64,000 nt of DNA. It comes from Limnohabitans sp. WS1 (GTDB lineage: Bacteria; Pseudomonadota; Gammaproteobacteria; Burkholderiales; Burkholderiaceae_C). Where the stretch lies: positions 1-64,000 of the forward strand of contig NZ_NERU01000001.1 in assembly GCF_003063265.1 (NCBI RefSeq). The letters are read 5' to 3'. The position numbers were made by a program, and so were the translations under genes. The notes below the pieces were generated by a model, which saw only the letters and a list, made by a program, of their open reading frames with translations, made no database searches and had not been told where the DNA came from. Positions 1 to 13,900 of the stretch are shown here, one piece after another (position 1 is the stretch's first letter; the number at the start of each line of letters is the position of its first letter).

Positions 1-2
1 CA

Positions 3-3000
3 GGCAACGCCACGCCCGAGGCCAGCGACAGCGCCAAGCGCGACACCTCCAACTTCGGCCCCGTCGACCCCAACGTCGACCCGGCCAATGCCGACAAAAA
101 CATCAGCATCGAGATCACCTCCGACCTGGAAACCGGTGGCGGCAACGCCGTGCTGAACGCCGCCGAGCTGGCCTCCGGCAAGATCAGCGTCAAAGTCAAG
201 TTGTCTGCAGACGCCAAAGCCGGTGACACCCTGGTCATCGAAGGCACGGGCAACACCGCACAAACCATCACCCTGAGCGCCGCGCAAGTGGCCGCCAAAG
301 AAGTCGTCACCGACTTTGCCAACGTGCCCGCCAACGGCACCAAGTTCGTGGCCACCGCCCAACTGAGCGATTTGGCCAAAAACATCAGCAACAAGGTCGA
401 AGACTTTGCGGTCATCAACACCGACTTGCCAGGAGCCCCCAAAGTGGTCATCCTGGAAGACGCCAACGACAACAGCTTCATCAGCCGCGCTGAGCTGTCG
501 GGTGCCATCGACGTCAAAGTCACCGTGCCTGCGGGCGCGGTGGTGGGCGACACCATCACCGTCACCGACGGCGTGAGCGCACCGCAAAACTTCACGCTCA
601 CCCAGACCCAAATCGACAACGGCATCCTCACCAGCTTTGCCGCGCCCGCAGACGGCGCCACCTTCAGCGTCAGCGCCACGCTCAAAGCCACGGGCGGCAG
701 TGCGCCCACCAACGCCGTGAGCAACCCCGGCACCGACAGCGCCAAGCTCGATCTGACCGACTTCAGCAAAGTGGACCCTGCCAACCCGAATGGCCCGCGC
801 ATCAGCGCTGTGGGCGTGAACATCGACACCGATGCCAACGGCTTGGGTGACGGCATCATCACCAGCGCCGAACTGCTGGCCACCGGCAGCAAAATCAAAG
901 TCACCATTTTGCTACCCCAAGGCGCAGCCGCAGGCGACACCCTCACCGTCAACGCCAGTGGCAACAGTCTGCGCCAGATCACCCTCACGCCAGCGGACAT
1001 TGCCGCGCAAAAGGTCGTCATCACCGACTACAACAGCGTGGGCGAGGGCAACACCTTTGAAGTCTCGGCCAGCATCAAAGACCAAGCCGGCAACGCCAGC
1101 CCCACGCCGGACGCCAAAGACAGCGCCATCTTGCGCACCGTCATCGCCGGCGCCCCGGTGGTCGTCATCACCGAAGACGCCAACAACGACGGCTTCATCA
1201 ACGTGGCTGAGCTCAGCGGCACAGTCGGCATCAGCATCAGCATCCCCACGGCAGCGCAAGTGGGCGACGTGCTCAAAGTCACGATCAACGGCACGCCAGA
1301 AAACATCACCCTGACGGCCGCTGACTTGTTGGCTGCCAGCATCACGCGCCAAGTCAGTGCCAGCAACGGCCAAACCGTCACCGCCAAGGCCCAGCTCATT
1401 GCCGCAGGCAACCAAGCGTCTGCCGAAGGCAGCGACACGGCTGTCATCGACACCACCGCCCCCAACGGCGGCAAAGCCGTGGACTTGTCGATTGACACCG
1501 ACACCAACAACGACGGCTGGATCAACCGCAAGGAACTGGGTGCGGACACCAGCGTCAAAGTCACGGCCAAGTTCGACCCCGCCTTGGTGGACGTGGGCGA
1601 CAAAGTCACCTTCACCGCAGCGGACGGCAGCGCCCCGCAAATCGTCACCCTCGACGCCGCCTCTAAAGCCGCAGGGCAGGTCAGTGTCAGCTTTGCCGCG
1701 CCTGCCGAAGGCGCCAGCATCAACGTCAAGGCCGTGCTCAAAGACAGCTCTGGCAACGCCACGCCCGAGGCCACCGACAGCGCCAAGCGCGACACCTCCA
1801 ACTTCGGCCCCGTCGACCCCACGGTGGACCCGGCCAATGCCGACAAAAACATCAGCATCGAGATCACCTCCGACCTCGAAGCCGGTGGCGGCAACGCGGT
1901 GCTGAGCGTCGCCGAGCTGGCCGCAGGCAAGATCAGCGTCAAAGTCAAGCTGTCGGCCGACGCCAAAGCCGGTGACACCCTGGTCATCGAAGGCACGGGC
2001 AACGAGGCACAAACCATCACCTTGAGCGCTGCGCAAGTGGCGGCCAAAGAAGTGGTCGCCGACTTTGCCAACGTGCCGGTCAACGGCACCAAGTTCGTGG
2101 CCACCGCCCAGTTGAGTGATTTGGCCAAAAACATCAGCAACAAGGTCGACGACTTTGCGGTCATCAACACCGCCCTGCCCGGCGCCCCCAAAGTCGTCAT
2201 CCAAGAAGATGAAAACGACAACGCCTTTGTGAGCCTGGCCGAGCTCAAGGGCCTGGTCAACGTCAAAGTCACTGCCCCTGCAGGCGCGGTGGCCGGTGAC
2301 ATCCTCACCGTCACCGCCACCACCAACCAGGCGGTGGGCCAGCCACAAAACATCACACTCACCCAAGCCCAAATCGACGGCGGGGTGGACCTGACCTACA
2401 CAGCGCCCGCTGACGGCGCAACACTCACTGTGAGCGCCACGCTCAAGTCAGCGGCCAGTGGCAACGTCAGCAACCCCGGCAGCGACAGCGCCAAGTTCGA
2501 TCTGAGCGACTTCAGCAAAGTGGACCCGGCAAACCCCAACGGCCCGCGCATCAGCGCTGTGGGTGTGAACATCGACACCGACAACAACACGGCTACAGGT
2601 GACGGCATCATCACCGCCGCAGAGCTGACTACCACCGGCGGCAAGATCAAAGTCACCATCAGCTTGCCCGCAGGCGCTGCCGTGGGCGACACCCTCACGG
2701 TGAACGCCAGCGGCAACAGCCAGCGCTTGATCACCCTCACGCAAGCGCAAATTGACGCCAAGCAAATCGTCATCACCGACTACAACAGCGTAGGCGACAG
2801 CAACACCTTTGAGGTGACCGCCAGCATCAAGGACCAGGCCGGCAACGCCAGCCCCACGCCCGACGCCAAAGACAGCGCCATCTTGCGCACCGTCATCGCC
2901 GGTGCCCCGGTGGTCGTCATCACCGAAGACACCAACAACGACGGCTTCATCAACGTGGCTGAACTGAACGGCACGGTGGGCGTGAACATCACCATCCCCA

Positions 3001-4936
3001 CCGCTGCCAAAGCAGGTGACACCTTGCGTGTGACCATCAACGGCACGCCGCAAGACATCGTGCTCACGCAAGCGCAAATCAGCGCGGCCAGCATCACGCA
3101 AGAGCTGACAGCGCCTGCCAACGGCCAAAGCCTGACCGTCAAGGCCCAGCTCATTGCCCCGGGCAACCAAGCGTCTGCTGAAGGTACAGACATCGCGGTG
3201 GTGGACACCACGCTGCCCAACGGTGGCCAAGCCCTGGGCCTGGCCATCGACGCCGACGTGAACAACGACGGCTGGGTCAACCGCCTCGAGTTGGGCAACA
3301 AAACCAGCCTCAGCGTGAGCGCCAGCTTTGACAAGGCACTGGTGAGCGTGGGCGACAAAGTCACCATCAGCCTGGCCGACGGCAGCCAAGCGCAAGTCAT
3401 CACCCTGGACAGCGCGGCCATCGCTGCAGGCAAAGTCACGGGCAACTTCTCCGTGCCCGCTGAAGGGCAAAGCCTGTCGGTCAAAGCGGTGCTCAAAGAC
3501 AGCTCTGGCAACACCACGCCCGAAGCCACCGACAGCGCCAAGCTGGACACCTCCAACTTCGGCCCCGACACCAACCCGGCCAACGCCAGCAAAAACGTCA
3601 GCATCGTCATCACCTCGGACACCGACAACGGCGGCGTGGGCAACGGCGTTCTGGGCGTGAGCGAACTGACAGGCGGCAAAATCTTCGCCACCGTCACCCT
3701 GTCCTCGGACGCCAAAGCGGGCGACACCCTGGTGGTGGAAGGCACGGGCAACACCGCGCAAGAATTCACCCTCAGCGCCGAACAAGTCGCGGCCCGCCAA
3801 GTGCTGGTCGTCTTCAACGCCCCGGCCAACGGCACCAACTTTGTGGCCACCGCCGAGCTGAGCGATTTGGCCAAAAACACCAGCGGCAAAGTGACCGACA
3901 GCGCCACCATCGACACCAGCCTGGCCGGTGCGCCCACCGTGGTCATCCTCGAAGACGCCGACAACAACGGCTTCATCAACAAAGCCGAGCTCTCGGGCCA
4001 AATCGACGTCAAAGTCACCGTGCCCGCAGGCGCTGTGGTGGGCGACACCATCATCGTGACCGACGGTGTCAACGCACCACAAACCTTCACACTCACGGCC
4101 ACACAAATTGCCAACGGCATCCTCACCAGCTTTGCAGCGCCTGCTGACGGCAGCACCTTCACCGTCACCTCCACGCTCAAAGCCGCTGCATCGGGCAACG
4201 TCAGCAACCCTGGCAGCGTCAGCGCCAAGCTCGATCTGACCGACTTCAGCAAAGTCGACCCGGCAAACCCGAACGGCCCGCGCATCAGCGCTGTGGGCTT
4301 GAACATCGACACCGACAACAACACAGCCACCGGTGACGGCATCATCACCGCCGCAGAGCTGACTGCCACCGGCGGCAAGATCAAAGTCACCATCAGCTTG
4401 CCCGCAGGCGCTGCCGTGGGCGACACCCTCACGGTGAACGCCAGCGGCAACAGCCAGCGCTTGATCACCCTCACGCAAGCGCAAATTGACGCCAAGCAAA
4501 TCGTCATCACCGACTACAACAGCGTGGGCGACAGCAACACCTTTGAAGTCTCGGCCAGCATCAAAGACCAAGCGGGCAACGCCAGCCCCACGCCCGACGC
4601 CAAAGACAGCGCCATCTTGCGCACCGTCATCGCCGGAGCCCCGGTGGTCGTGATCACCGAAGACACCAACAACGACGGCTTCATCAACGTGGCTGAGCTC
4701 AGCGGCACGGTGGGTGTGAACATCACCATCCCCACGGCTGCCAAAGCGGGTGACACCTTGCGTGTGACCATCAACGGCACGCCGCAAGACATCGTGCTCA
4801 CGCAAGCGCAGATCAGCGCGGCCAGCATCACGCAAGAGCTGACAGCGCCTGCCAACGGCCAAAGCCTGACCGTAAAGGCCCAGCTCATTGCCCCGGGCAA
4901 CCAAGCGTCTGCTGAAGGTACAGACATCGCGGTGGT
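3..4936 (+). repeat. About 2.8 copies of a ~1,750-bp superrepeat of Ig-like modules in the adhesin gene
   Basis: The phrase TSNFGP recurs near 46, 1795 and 3549, giving a period of about 1,750 bp. Each period holds about five modules of ~115 residues. The modules alternate calcium-loop-like phrases (EDANNDGFINVAEL, DTNNDGWINRKEL) with GDTLTV-type strands. The stretches around 2600-3200 and 4330-4930 are almost identical at DNA level. The third copy stops at about 4936, where the sequence changes to another Ig-like type. The array continues past the left edge. Confidence 0.9.
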
Positions 4937-7900
4937 GGACACCAGCACCCCCGTCGGCGCCATCCGCATCGACGCCATCACGGGCGACGACTTCCTGACT
5001 GCCAGCGAAACAGCCGGCACTGTGACCATCACCGGCACCGTGACAGGCGAATTCAAAGCAGGCGACGTGGTCACCATCACCGTCAACGGCACAGGCACGC
5101 CCTACAGCGCCACCGTCAATGCCGCCGGCCAATACAGCGTGACTGGTGTTCCCGGCGCAGCTTTGGGTGCAGGAGCCAACGTGGCCGCCAGCGTGCTGGC
5201 CCACGACGGTGCCATGAACAGCGCCACCTACACCAACACACGGCCCTACACCAAGGACACCAACACCGAAGCGCTCAAGACCGCTTTGACGCTGGACCCC
5301 GTGGCAGGCAACAACATCATCGACACCACCGAAGGGACCGCTGTCAGCACCACACTCACCGGCAAAGCCACAGGTGCATTTGCAGCAGGCGACGTGGTCA
5401 CCTTGACGGTGAACGATGTCAAGTTCACCGGCACCGTCAACGCAGCAGGCGTGTACAGCATCGCCGTCAACACTGCTGACCTCAAGGCCGACACCGACAC
5501 CCGAGTCGAAGCCCGCATCGCGGCCACCGTGCCCGGCAGTGCGGCCAAGCAAACCGCAGAAGCTGCGCAAGACTACGTGGTCGAAGACACCAACACCGCA
5601 GGCAAGCTCACGGCCATCAGCATTGACGCTGTGACGGCTGACAACATCATCAACAGCACCGAAGCGGCAGGCAACATCACCGTGACCGGCAAAGTGACGG
5701 GCAAGTTCGCCGCAGGCGACACCGTCACCTTGACAGTCAAAGGCGCAGCCTTGCCTGGCACAGTGCTGGCAGACGGCACCTTCAGCATCCTTGTTTCGGG
5801 TGCAGACCTGGTCGCCGACAGCAACACGCAAATCGAAGCCAGCGTCACCGGCACCGGTGGCACAACGGCCAACGCACTGCAAAACTATGCCGTGGTCCTC
5901 AACGTGGCACCGGTCAACACCGTGCCCGCTGCCCAAACCGTGGCCGAAGACACCCAGCAAGCCATCACCGGCATCAGCGTGTCTGATGCCGACGGCAACC
6001 TGGCCACCACACAAATCAGCGTGCTCAACGGCAACCTGAACGTCACCCTGTCAGGTGGTGCCACCATCACCGCTGGGGCCAACAACAGCGCCACGATGAC
6101 CCTGAGCGGCACACAAGCGCAAATCAACGCCGCACTGGCCACCATCCAGTACAAGGGCGCTGCCAACTACAACGGCAACGACACCCTCACGGTGCTCTCC
6201 ACCGACGGTCAAAGCGTCACTGACAGCGACACCGTGGCCATCACCGTCACAGCTGTGGACGACAACGCCAGCATTGGCGGCACCACCACCGGTGTGGCCA
6301 CCGAAGACACCCTGGCCAACGCCAGCGGCACCCTCACGGTCACCGACGGCGACGCAGGCCAAGCCACACTGCAAGCGGCCACCACCGCCAGCTTGGTGGG
6401 CACCTACGGCAACTTCACGCTGAATGCCAGCACCGGCGCGTGGACCTACACCTTGGACAACACCAAGGCTGCCACGCAGGCCCTCAAAGCAGGCCAGCAA
6501 GTGAGCGACAAACTCAACGTCAAGAGCAGCGACGCCACCGCCAACCAAGACATCACCGTCACCATCACCGGCACCAACGACGCGCCGGTGGTCAATGGCA
6601 ACGTGAACGTCAATGACGTGATATTTACGGATTTGTTGGGGGCGGCAGTGCTTGTCCCTGGCATTTCTTCAACTGTGAGTGACTTCCTTGCCAATACGAG
6701 CTACACCTTTGGCAGCACAACCGGCACGATGACTGGCAATATCAGCGCAATTTCGCAGGTTATTCCCAGCGGGTTCTTTGGATCTTTGGTTGAAGGCGAT
6801 ACCGCTTTGCGCCTTGGCCAAGGCCCCGCTAATTTTGATGAAACAGCATCCGTTACATTCAATAAAGCAGTGGGACAAGTTGTCATCAAAATTTCAGCGT
6901 TGGGCCAAAACGTCCAATTAGGTTACGAAGAGGTCAAGATCTCCATTAATGGACAACCATTCAAACTCACGCAAGCAAACCTGAGCAATTCTGTCGATTG
7001 TCTAGACGGTAGTGCTTTGACTCCTACTTTATCTGCAGACGGTGCCCTGATTGGCCCAGATCACATCAGCACAACCATCACCATTAATCTGCAAGATGTA
7101 CCAGGGGGCATCAATAGCCTTGCTGTGTTCAATGACTACATCAGAGATGGATCAGATTTTGGACCCGGCGGCGTATACGCCAAGATTACAGCTACTGAAA
7201 TCCCCACGGCTACTCCCACCGCCTCCAAAACCGTCAACGACCTCTTCGGCCCCACCTTCACCGACGTGGACACTGGCGACGCTTTCCGTGGCGTGACCAT
7301 CACGTCCGCAGGGCAGGGCACAGACGCCACCAACCTGGGCAAATACCAGTACCAAAAAGCAGGCACAAGCACCTGGGTCGACCTGCCATCGGGTTTGACC
7401 GACACCACCTCGGTCTACCTGGCAAAAGAAGACGCCATCCGCTTCGTGCCCTCCAGCACCAACAGCTCGGCCTTCGCCAAGCCCGACCTGACAGCTCGCC
7501 TGGTTGACAACTCGGCCACCACCGTGCCCACCACCGGTGACGTGATCGACGTCGCAGGCGTCAAGCACGGCGGTAGCACCCCTTACAGCGGCGACACCGC
7601 CACCCTGCGCGTGGGCCCCAACACCGTGGCCAGCATCAGCGGCACCAGCACTGGCTCCGCCACCGAAGACAACGGCAGCCAAAACAGCGCCACTGGCACC
7701 CTCACGGTCACCGACCCTGACGCAGGCCAAGCTACGCTGCAAACGCCTTCCAACCTGGCAGGCACCTACGGCAACTTTGCGCTCAACACCGCCACCGGCG
7801 TGTGGACCTACACCTTGGACAACACCAAGGCGGCGACCCAGGCTCTCAAAGCAGGCCAGCAAGTGTTTGACACCCTGACCGTGGCCAGCGCCGACGGCAG

Positions 7901-10900
7901 CGCCACCCGGCCGATCACCGTCACCATCACCGGCACCAACGACGTGGCCGTCATCAGCGGCCCCGCCACCGGCGAGCTCACCGAAGACAGCGCCACCACC
8001 GTGGCCAGCGGCACGCTCACGGTGACTGACGTGGACACCGGCGAAGCCGCCTTTGCCACGCCCACCACCTTGGCAGGCACCTACGGCAACTTCACCTTCA
8101 ACACCGCCACCGGCGAGTGGACCTACACCTTGGACAACACCAAGGCCACCACCAATGCCCTGAACACCGGCGACACCGTGTTTGACACCGTCACCGTCAA
8201 GAGCACAGACGGCACCGGCAGCCAAGAGATCAAAGTCACCATCCGGGGTGCCAATGAGATCGTGCTGAACACCGCCCCCGTGCCCAACCCGGCCGATGGC
8301 TTGGTGAACAACCCGCTGCAAGGGCAAGACGCGGTGACTGTCAGCATCACCGACAACACCACCGTCAACGCAGGCAACTTTGTGACCAACGGCACCACCG
8401 TGGCCCAAGGCCTGGTGCGCTACACGCTCAGCTTCAGCGGTGGCATCGACGCTGCCACCTTGACCGAGGCCGACATCAAAGTCAGCAACGGCACCCTCAA
8501 GGCCGGGTCACTGACCCGCGTGGGCACCACCAACGAGTGGACCGTGGACGTGCAAACCCCCGCATCGGGCAACGGCGCGACCAGCGTCAGCGTGATGGAC
8601 GGTGCCTACACCGGAGCCAACGGCTTGGCCGGGCAGGGCAATTCGGCTACGCAGGCTTATGGGACGTTTGGATTAGATGCATCCGGCGGTGCGGCGTTGT
8701 CCGGTCCTTCGCAAGGTACTTCGACCAACGAGTCAATGGCCTCATTAGCTGATGGCGGTTGGGTGACTGCGACCTTCAACACGGCATGGACCATTGGAAC
8801 CTTAACGCGCTATTCCGCTTCAGGTCAGCAAATAAATCAAAAAACTTTTTATATCAACTCTGCTGGGAATCTGCCCTCTTTAAGCGTCGTGAGTTTGTCG
8901 AATGGTGAATTGGCCGTTGTCAATGGAGACGGATATGTCATGACTGTCAATAGGTTTGATGCCAATTTGGCGGCCATTGGCACGCAGTCCACGATATTGC
9001 AAAACGTCAATCAAGGATTTACGACTCCTTCAAGTACAGCGCTTGAGGATGGTGGATTTGTGGTCGCATGGGTAGGACCAGGTACAAGCGGCGCAACACC
9101 CAATGGATTATTTGCGCAGAGATATGACGCATCAGGAGAAAAAGCAGGTGCGATATTTCAAATCGATGCGGTAGGTGCAGGACCTGGAGCATTGAACTTG
9201 GCTAGCCTCAATGGTGGTGGATTCATTGCGACATGGGTTGATAATTCCGCCACTTTGGGTGAAAGGGTTTTGTTTCAAAAGATCAATGCCGATGGAACCA
9301 AAAATGGCGCTGCGACGGTTGTCGTTTCAAGCAATGCCAATCCCTATTACAGAACGCCTGTTGTTGAAGTACTTGCTGATGACAGTTTCATCGTGGGCTG
9401 GTCAAGTGCAACAGGGGGTACTGCGGCCCATGAGTCGCGATTCCAGCGTTTCGGCGCCAATGGCGTAGCCATTGGTGGCGCCATTGACCTCACTGCGGGC
9501 GTGGAGGTCAATCCACAGATCGCTGCCTTGGAAAATGGTGGGTTTGTCATGACATGGCTTACCAACTTCACCTTTAAGTACGAGGGGGTCGCCGTTCAGG
9601 TGTTTGATGCCCTTGGTAACAAGGTCGGTAACCAAGCAACCTTAGCAACTTACTCTGCGCTGAACACGCATATCACTGGATTGACAGGTGGAGGCTATGC
9701 GTTGTCTTACAACGATTCTTCTGTCAACGGGTACAACTTTGGAACTGTCGTTAACAAGGTCTTCGCGGCCCCCGGCGGTTCCTTCCTCTCGGGCGCTACA
9801 GCCGGTGGCACCGACACCTTCACCGGTGGCGACGGCACTGACGTCATCACCGCCAACGGCGGTGCCGATGTCATCTACGCCGGTGCAGGCAACGACACCG
9901 TCATCGTCAACGCCGACAACATTACCCAGCTGGCCACTGCGGCCAACATGGTGCTCGACGGCGGCACGGGCATCAACACGCTCAAGGTGGACGGCACGGG
10001 CTCCACGCTCGACCTGACCAACGCCACCATCGCGGCCAAGGTCAGCAACTTCAGCGTCATTGACCTGACGGGCACGGGCAACAACACCCTCAAGCTCAAC
10101 GCGGCTGTGGCCAAGTTCTTGTCGGGTGCCAGCGACAACGCGCTCACCGCTGTCAACGAAGCCAAGCTGCTTGTGGTCAACGGCAACAGCGGTGACGCCG
10201 TGCAGCTGCTCGACCCACAGGTGGGCGGCACCAGCCAATGGACCGCAGGCCCCACCGAAACCGGTGCCGAGCTGATCGCCAAGCTGGGCGCAGCCCAAGG
10301 CTTTGTGTCTGGCCAAAGCTACAAGGCCTACACCCTGGCCGGTGCCACGGTGTACATCAACACCGCGCTCAGCGTCACCGACTTTGGCACGCCCACCACA
10401 GCGCCTGCACCCGTGGCCACCGCTGGCCAGACCGTGCAAGAGCTGTTTGGCACCCGCTTTACCGACGTGGACGGCGCGAGCGTGGCCAACGGCCAATTCA
10501 AAGGCGTGGCCATCACCGACGCGGGCACCAGCACAGAGCAAAGCAACCAAGGCGTGTACCAGTGGTCCACCGACGGCACCAACTGGACCCCCCTGGCCGC
10601 AGGCCTGGGTGACAGCAATGCCGTGTTCTTGGCCCCCACCACACTCATCCGCTTCCAGGCGGCAGCAGGTGTGGCCACGCTCAACCTGCACGACCTGAGC
10701 GCCCGCTTGGTCGACATGTCGGGCCAGACCAACACCGCAGGCCTGACCAACGGTGCCACCACCAACGCCAGCAGCAACGGCGGCACCACCGCCTTCAGCG
10801 GCACGCCCATCACGCTCAAAGACCTGGGTGCGCCTGCAGCGCCGGCCATCGTCAGCTACTTTGACGACGTGGGCAGCGCCACCGGCAACAACGCCAGTGG

Positions 10901-13900
10901 CACCACCACCGACGACGCCAAGCCCGCAATCAGCGGCACGGCCGAAGCGGGCAGTGTGGTCAAGCTGTACAACAACAACGTCGAAATCGTCACCGCCAAC
11001 CCCATCGTGGCCAACGGTGCAGGCGTGTGGACGTACACCCCCACGGCCGACCAGGCCAACGGTCTGTACACCATCACCGCCAAAGCCACGGACGCCAGCA
11101 ACAACGTGAGTGGGGTGTCCAACACCTTCACTTACACGGTGACAGCGCCCGAACTCAACGCCGCCCCCGTGGCCAACCCTACGGTGGTGAGCAACGTGTT
11201 TGCGGCTACGGCCATGGCACCCGAGGTGACCATCACCGACGACCAAAGCACCGCCAGCGTGGCCAACGGCACGCAAGTCACCTACACCCTCAAGTTCAGC
11301 GAAGCCATCAAGGCCAGCACCTTGACCGAAACCGACCTGACCGTGACCAACGGCACCTTGGTGGCAGGCTCGCTCACGCAAGTGGACGCGACCACCTGGA
11401 CGGTGAAGGCGAGTGCGCCAGCTTCGGGTTCGGGCGCTGTCGCCATTTCTTTGGCCGATGGCAGCTACACCAATGCAGCCGGTGTGAATGGGCTGGGTAA
11501 CTCTGCGACGCAGGGGTATGGGAATATTCCGCTTGCAGCAACAACGGTTGAAATCGGAGGTGCGGCAAGTATTAATAGCGTACCAACTGGTTGGACTATG
11601 GTCACTGGTTCACCCGATATCAATGACAGCGTTAACACCGCTTGGATTGCAAATTATTCACTGTCAAATTTGAATGGAACTTCTTCCAACGGTGGTACTT
11701 ACGTCGATTTGGCTTCTTTCCCTGCATCAGTCACTGAGTCGATGAAGGCGGAAATGACAGGTCTGACTGTTGGTCAAACTTATAGCTACGGAGTCCAATG
11801 GCAACAAATATCTTTGTTGCCGCTTGCACCTAATCCTGGCATTACCAATTTGTCCGGTGGTCAACTGAGCGTAACCATCAATGGCACAACTCAGACATAC
11901 ACCAGCTCTGGTGTGGCCGATGGTTGGCAAACGGCGTTGTTCACTTTCGTGGCAACTTCATCAAGCATGGATGTCACCTTAGCGCCTAACGGTACGACGG
12001 GAACTGTGGCTAGCTCACCGGCTGGTGCTGTTATTGCAGTTGATTCATTGTCATTGGCGCAAATTACAAGCGCTTTGTTACCAAGCACCAGTTTCAGTGG
12101 CACCACTACCGCTGACACCTTCGCAGGCACCGACACCGACGAAACCTTCAACATCGCCACCGCCGCTACATCCGCAGCGCAAGGGACCGACAAAGTCTTC
12201 GCCGGTGCAGGCAACGACACCGTCATCTTCAACAACAACAACGCGGGCGTGATGACCGTGGACGGCGGCAGTGGGGTCAACTTCTTGAAGTTGGATTCAG
12301 CCGCCACCGCCACCTCGCTGGACTTGACCGACGCCGCTGTGCGTGCGCGGATCAAGAACTTCAGCAGCATCGACATGACCGGCGCGGGCAACAACACGCT
12401 CAAGCTGGATTGGACTGCAGTGGCTTCCATGTCGGGTACCACCGACGTGACGGCGACTGCGGCCAACGAGTCCAAGATGCTGGTGGTCAGCGGCAACGCG
12501 GACGACACGCTCAACCTGGTCAATCTGGCCAGCTGGAACGTGGGCGCGGCCCAAACCGCCGCCAGCCTGAGCGCCGCTTATGGCAGCGCCTACAACTTCC
12601 AGGCCGGTAAAACCTACAAGGCCTACACGCTCAACGGCGCGACGGTGTTTGTGGACCAGGCCATCACAGTGCCTACCACGCCGATATCGTCCACCACCGC
12701 CAGCGTGGCCTACAGCCAGGCCGTCACCATCGACACCCTGTTTGCAGCCACCTTCACCGACAGCAACGCCGCAGGCACGGCCAACGCCACCTTCAAGGGC
12801 GTGGCCATCACCACGGCAGGCAGCGCAAGCGACGTGACCAACTTGGGCAAATACCAGCTGTCCAAAGACGGCGGTGCCACATGGACCGATGTGGCCGGTG
12901 GCCTGACCGACAGCACAGCGGTCTACGCCGACAAAACTGCGCTGATCCGCTTTGCCGGTGCCAGCGGCGTGGAAGCCATCAACCCGCCCAACCTCACGGT
13001 GCGTTTGATCGACAACTCGGGTGCAACCGGCACGGGCACACTGACAGCGGCCTCCACCGGCAACACGGTCAACGCCAGCGTCAACGGCGGCGCCACCGCC
13101 TTCAGCGGCGGCAACAACGGCGGCACGGGCGACACCGTGACCATCAACCTGCTCAACCGCGCACCCGTGTCTTCGGATGCGGATGGGGTGGTGACGACGG
13201 ATTTGTTGGGGGCGGCAGCCATTCCAACGAGTGTTGCAATCGTCGGTAGCCGCTTGGATTTGTCTGCAAGCAATACGACCCAGTCAGGCGCACAGACCAT
13301 CACAACAAATCCTGAAGCAATCCAAATTAAATACAGTGCTCTTTCAAATTATGTAGTCCCTCTTGCAACTGAATCTGCCAGCATCACAATCAATGGGACA
13401 CCCTACAAGCTGTCGTTGGCAAATTTCAGCAACCTTGGAACCATGAGTTCCACGAATTTGCAAGGTTTTGATATTCTCAAATTGAGTGCTGATGGGTATA
13501 GCTTCACTTCAACCCTGGCTGAAAGTACCGGAACAATCACCATATTGGCGCGTGATGTTCCTGGCGGTGTGATTAACTCCGTTTTGGTGACCAATACGGT
13601 GGTCGCTGGATTACCAAATGGTGCGGACTATACGATTTACACCGGTACTGCATTGGCCACCCCAGCCCAATCCGTCGAAGCCCTCTTCGGCCCCACCTAC
13701 ACCGACGCCGACTTCGACACCATGCGTGGCGTGGTCATCACCTCGGCTGGCACGGGCACCGACCTGAGCAACCTGGGCCAGTACCAGTACTCCACCAACG
13801 GCGGCACCACTTGGCTGCCCCTGGCCGGTGGTTTGACCGACAGCACCTCGGTGTTCCTGGCCAAGACCGACTTGATCCGCTTTGTGCCCTCGGCCAGCAA

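Noticed and set aside
2448..6014. A 1,188-codon open frame on the minus strand inside the adhesin gene (and smaller ones such as 912-2372, 7152-8408 and 9642-11381)
   Set aside because: They are antisense shadows of GC-rich repeat coding sequence. The implied proteins are Gly/His/Val/Asp repeats without family features or start signals.
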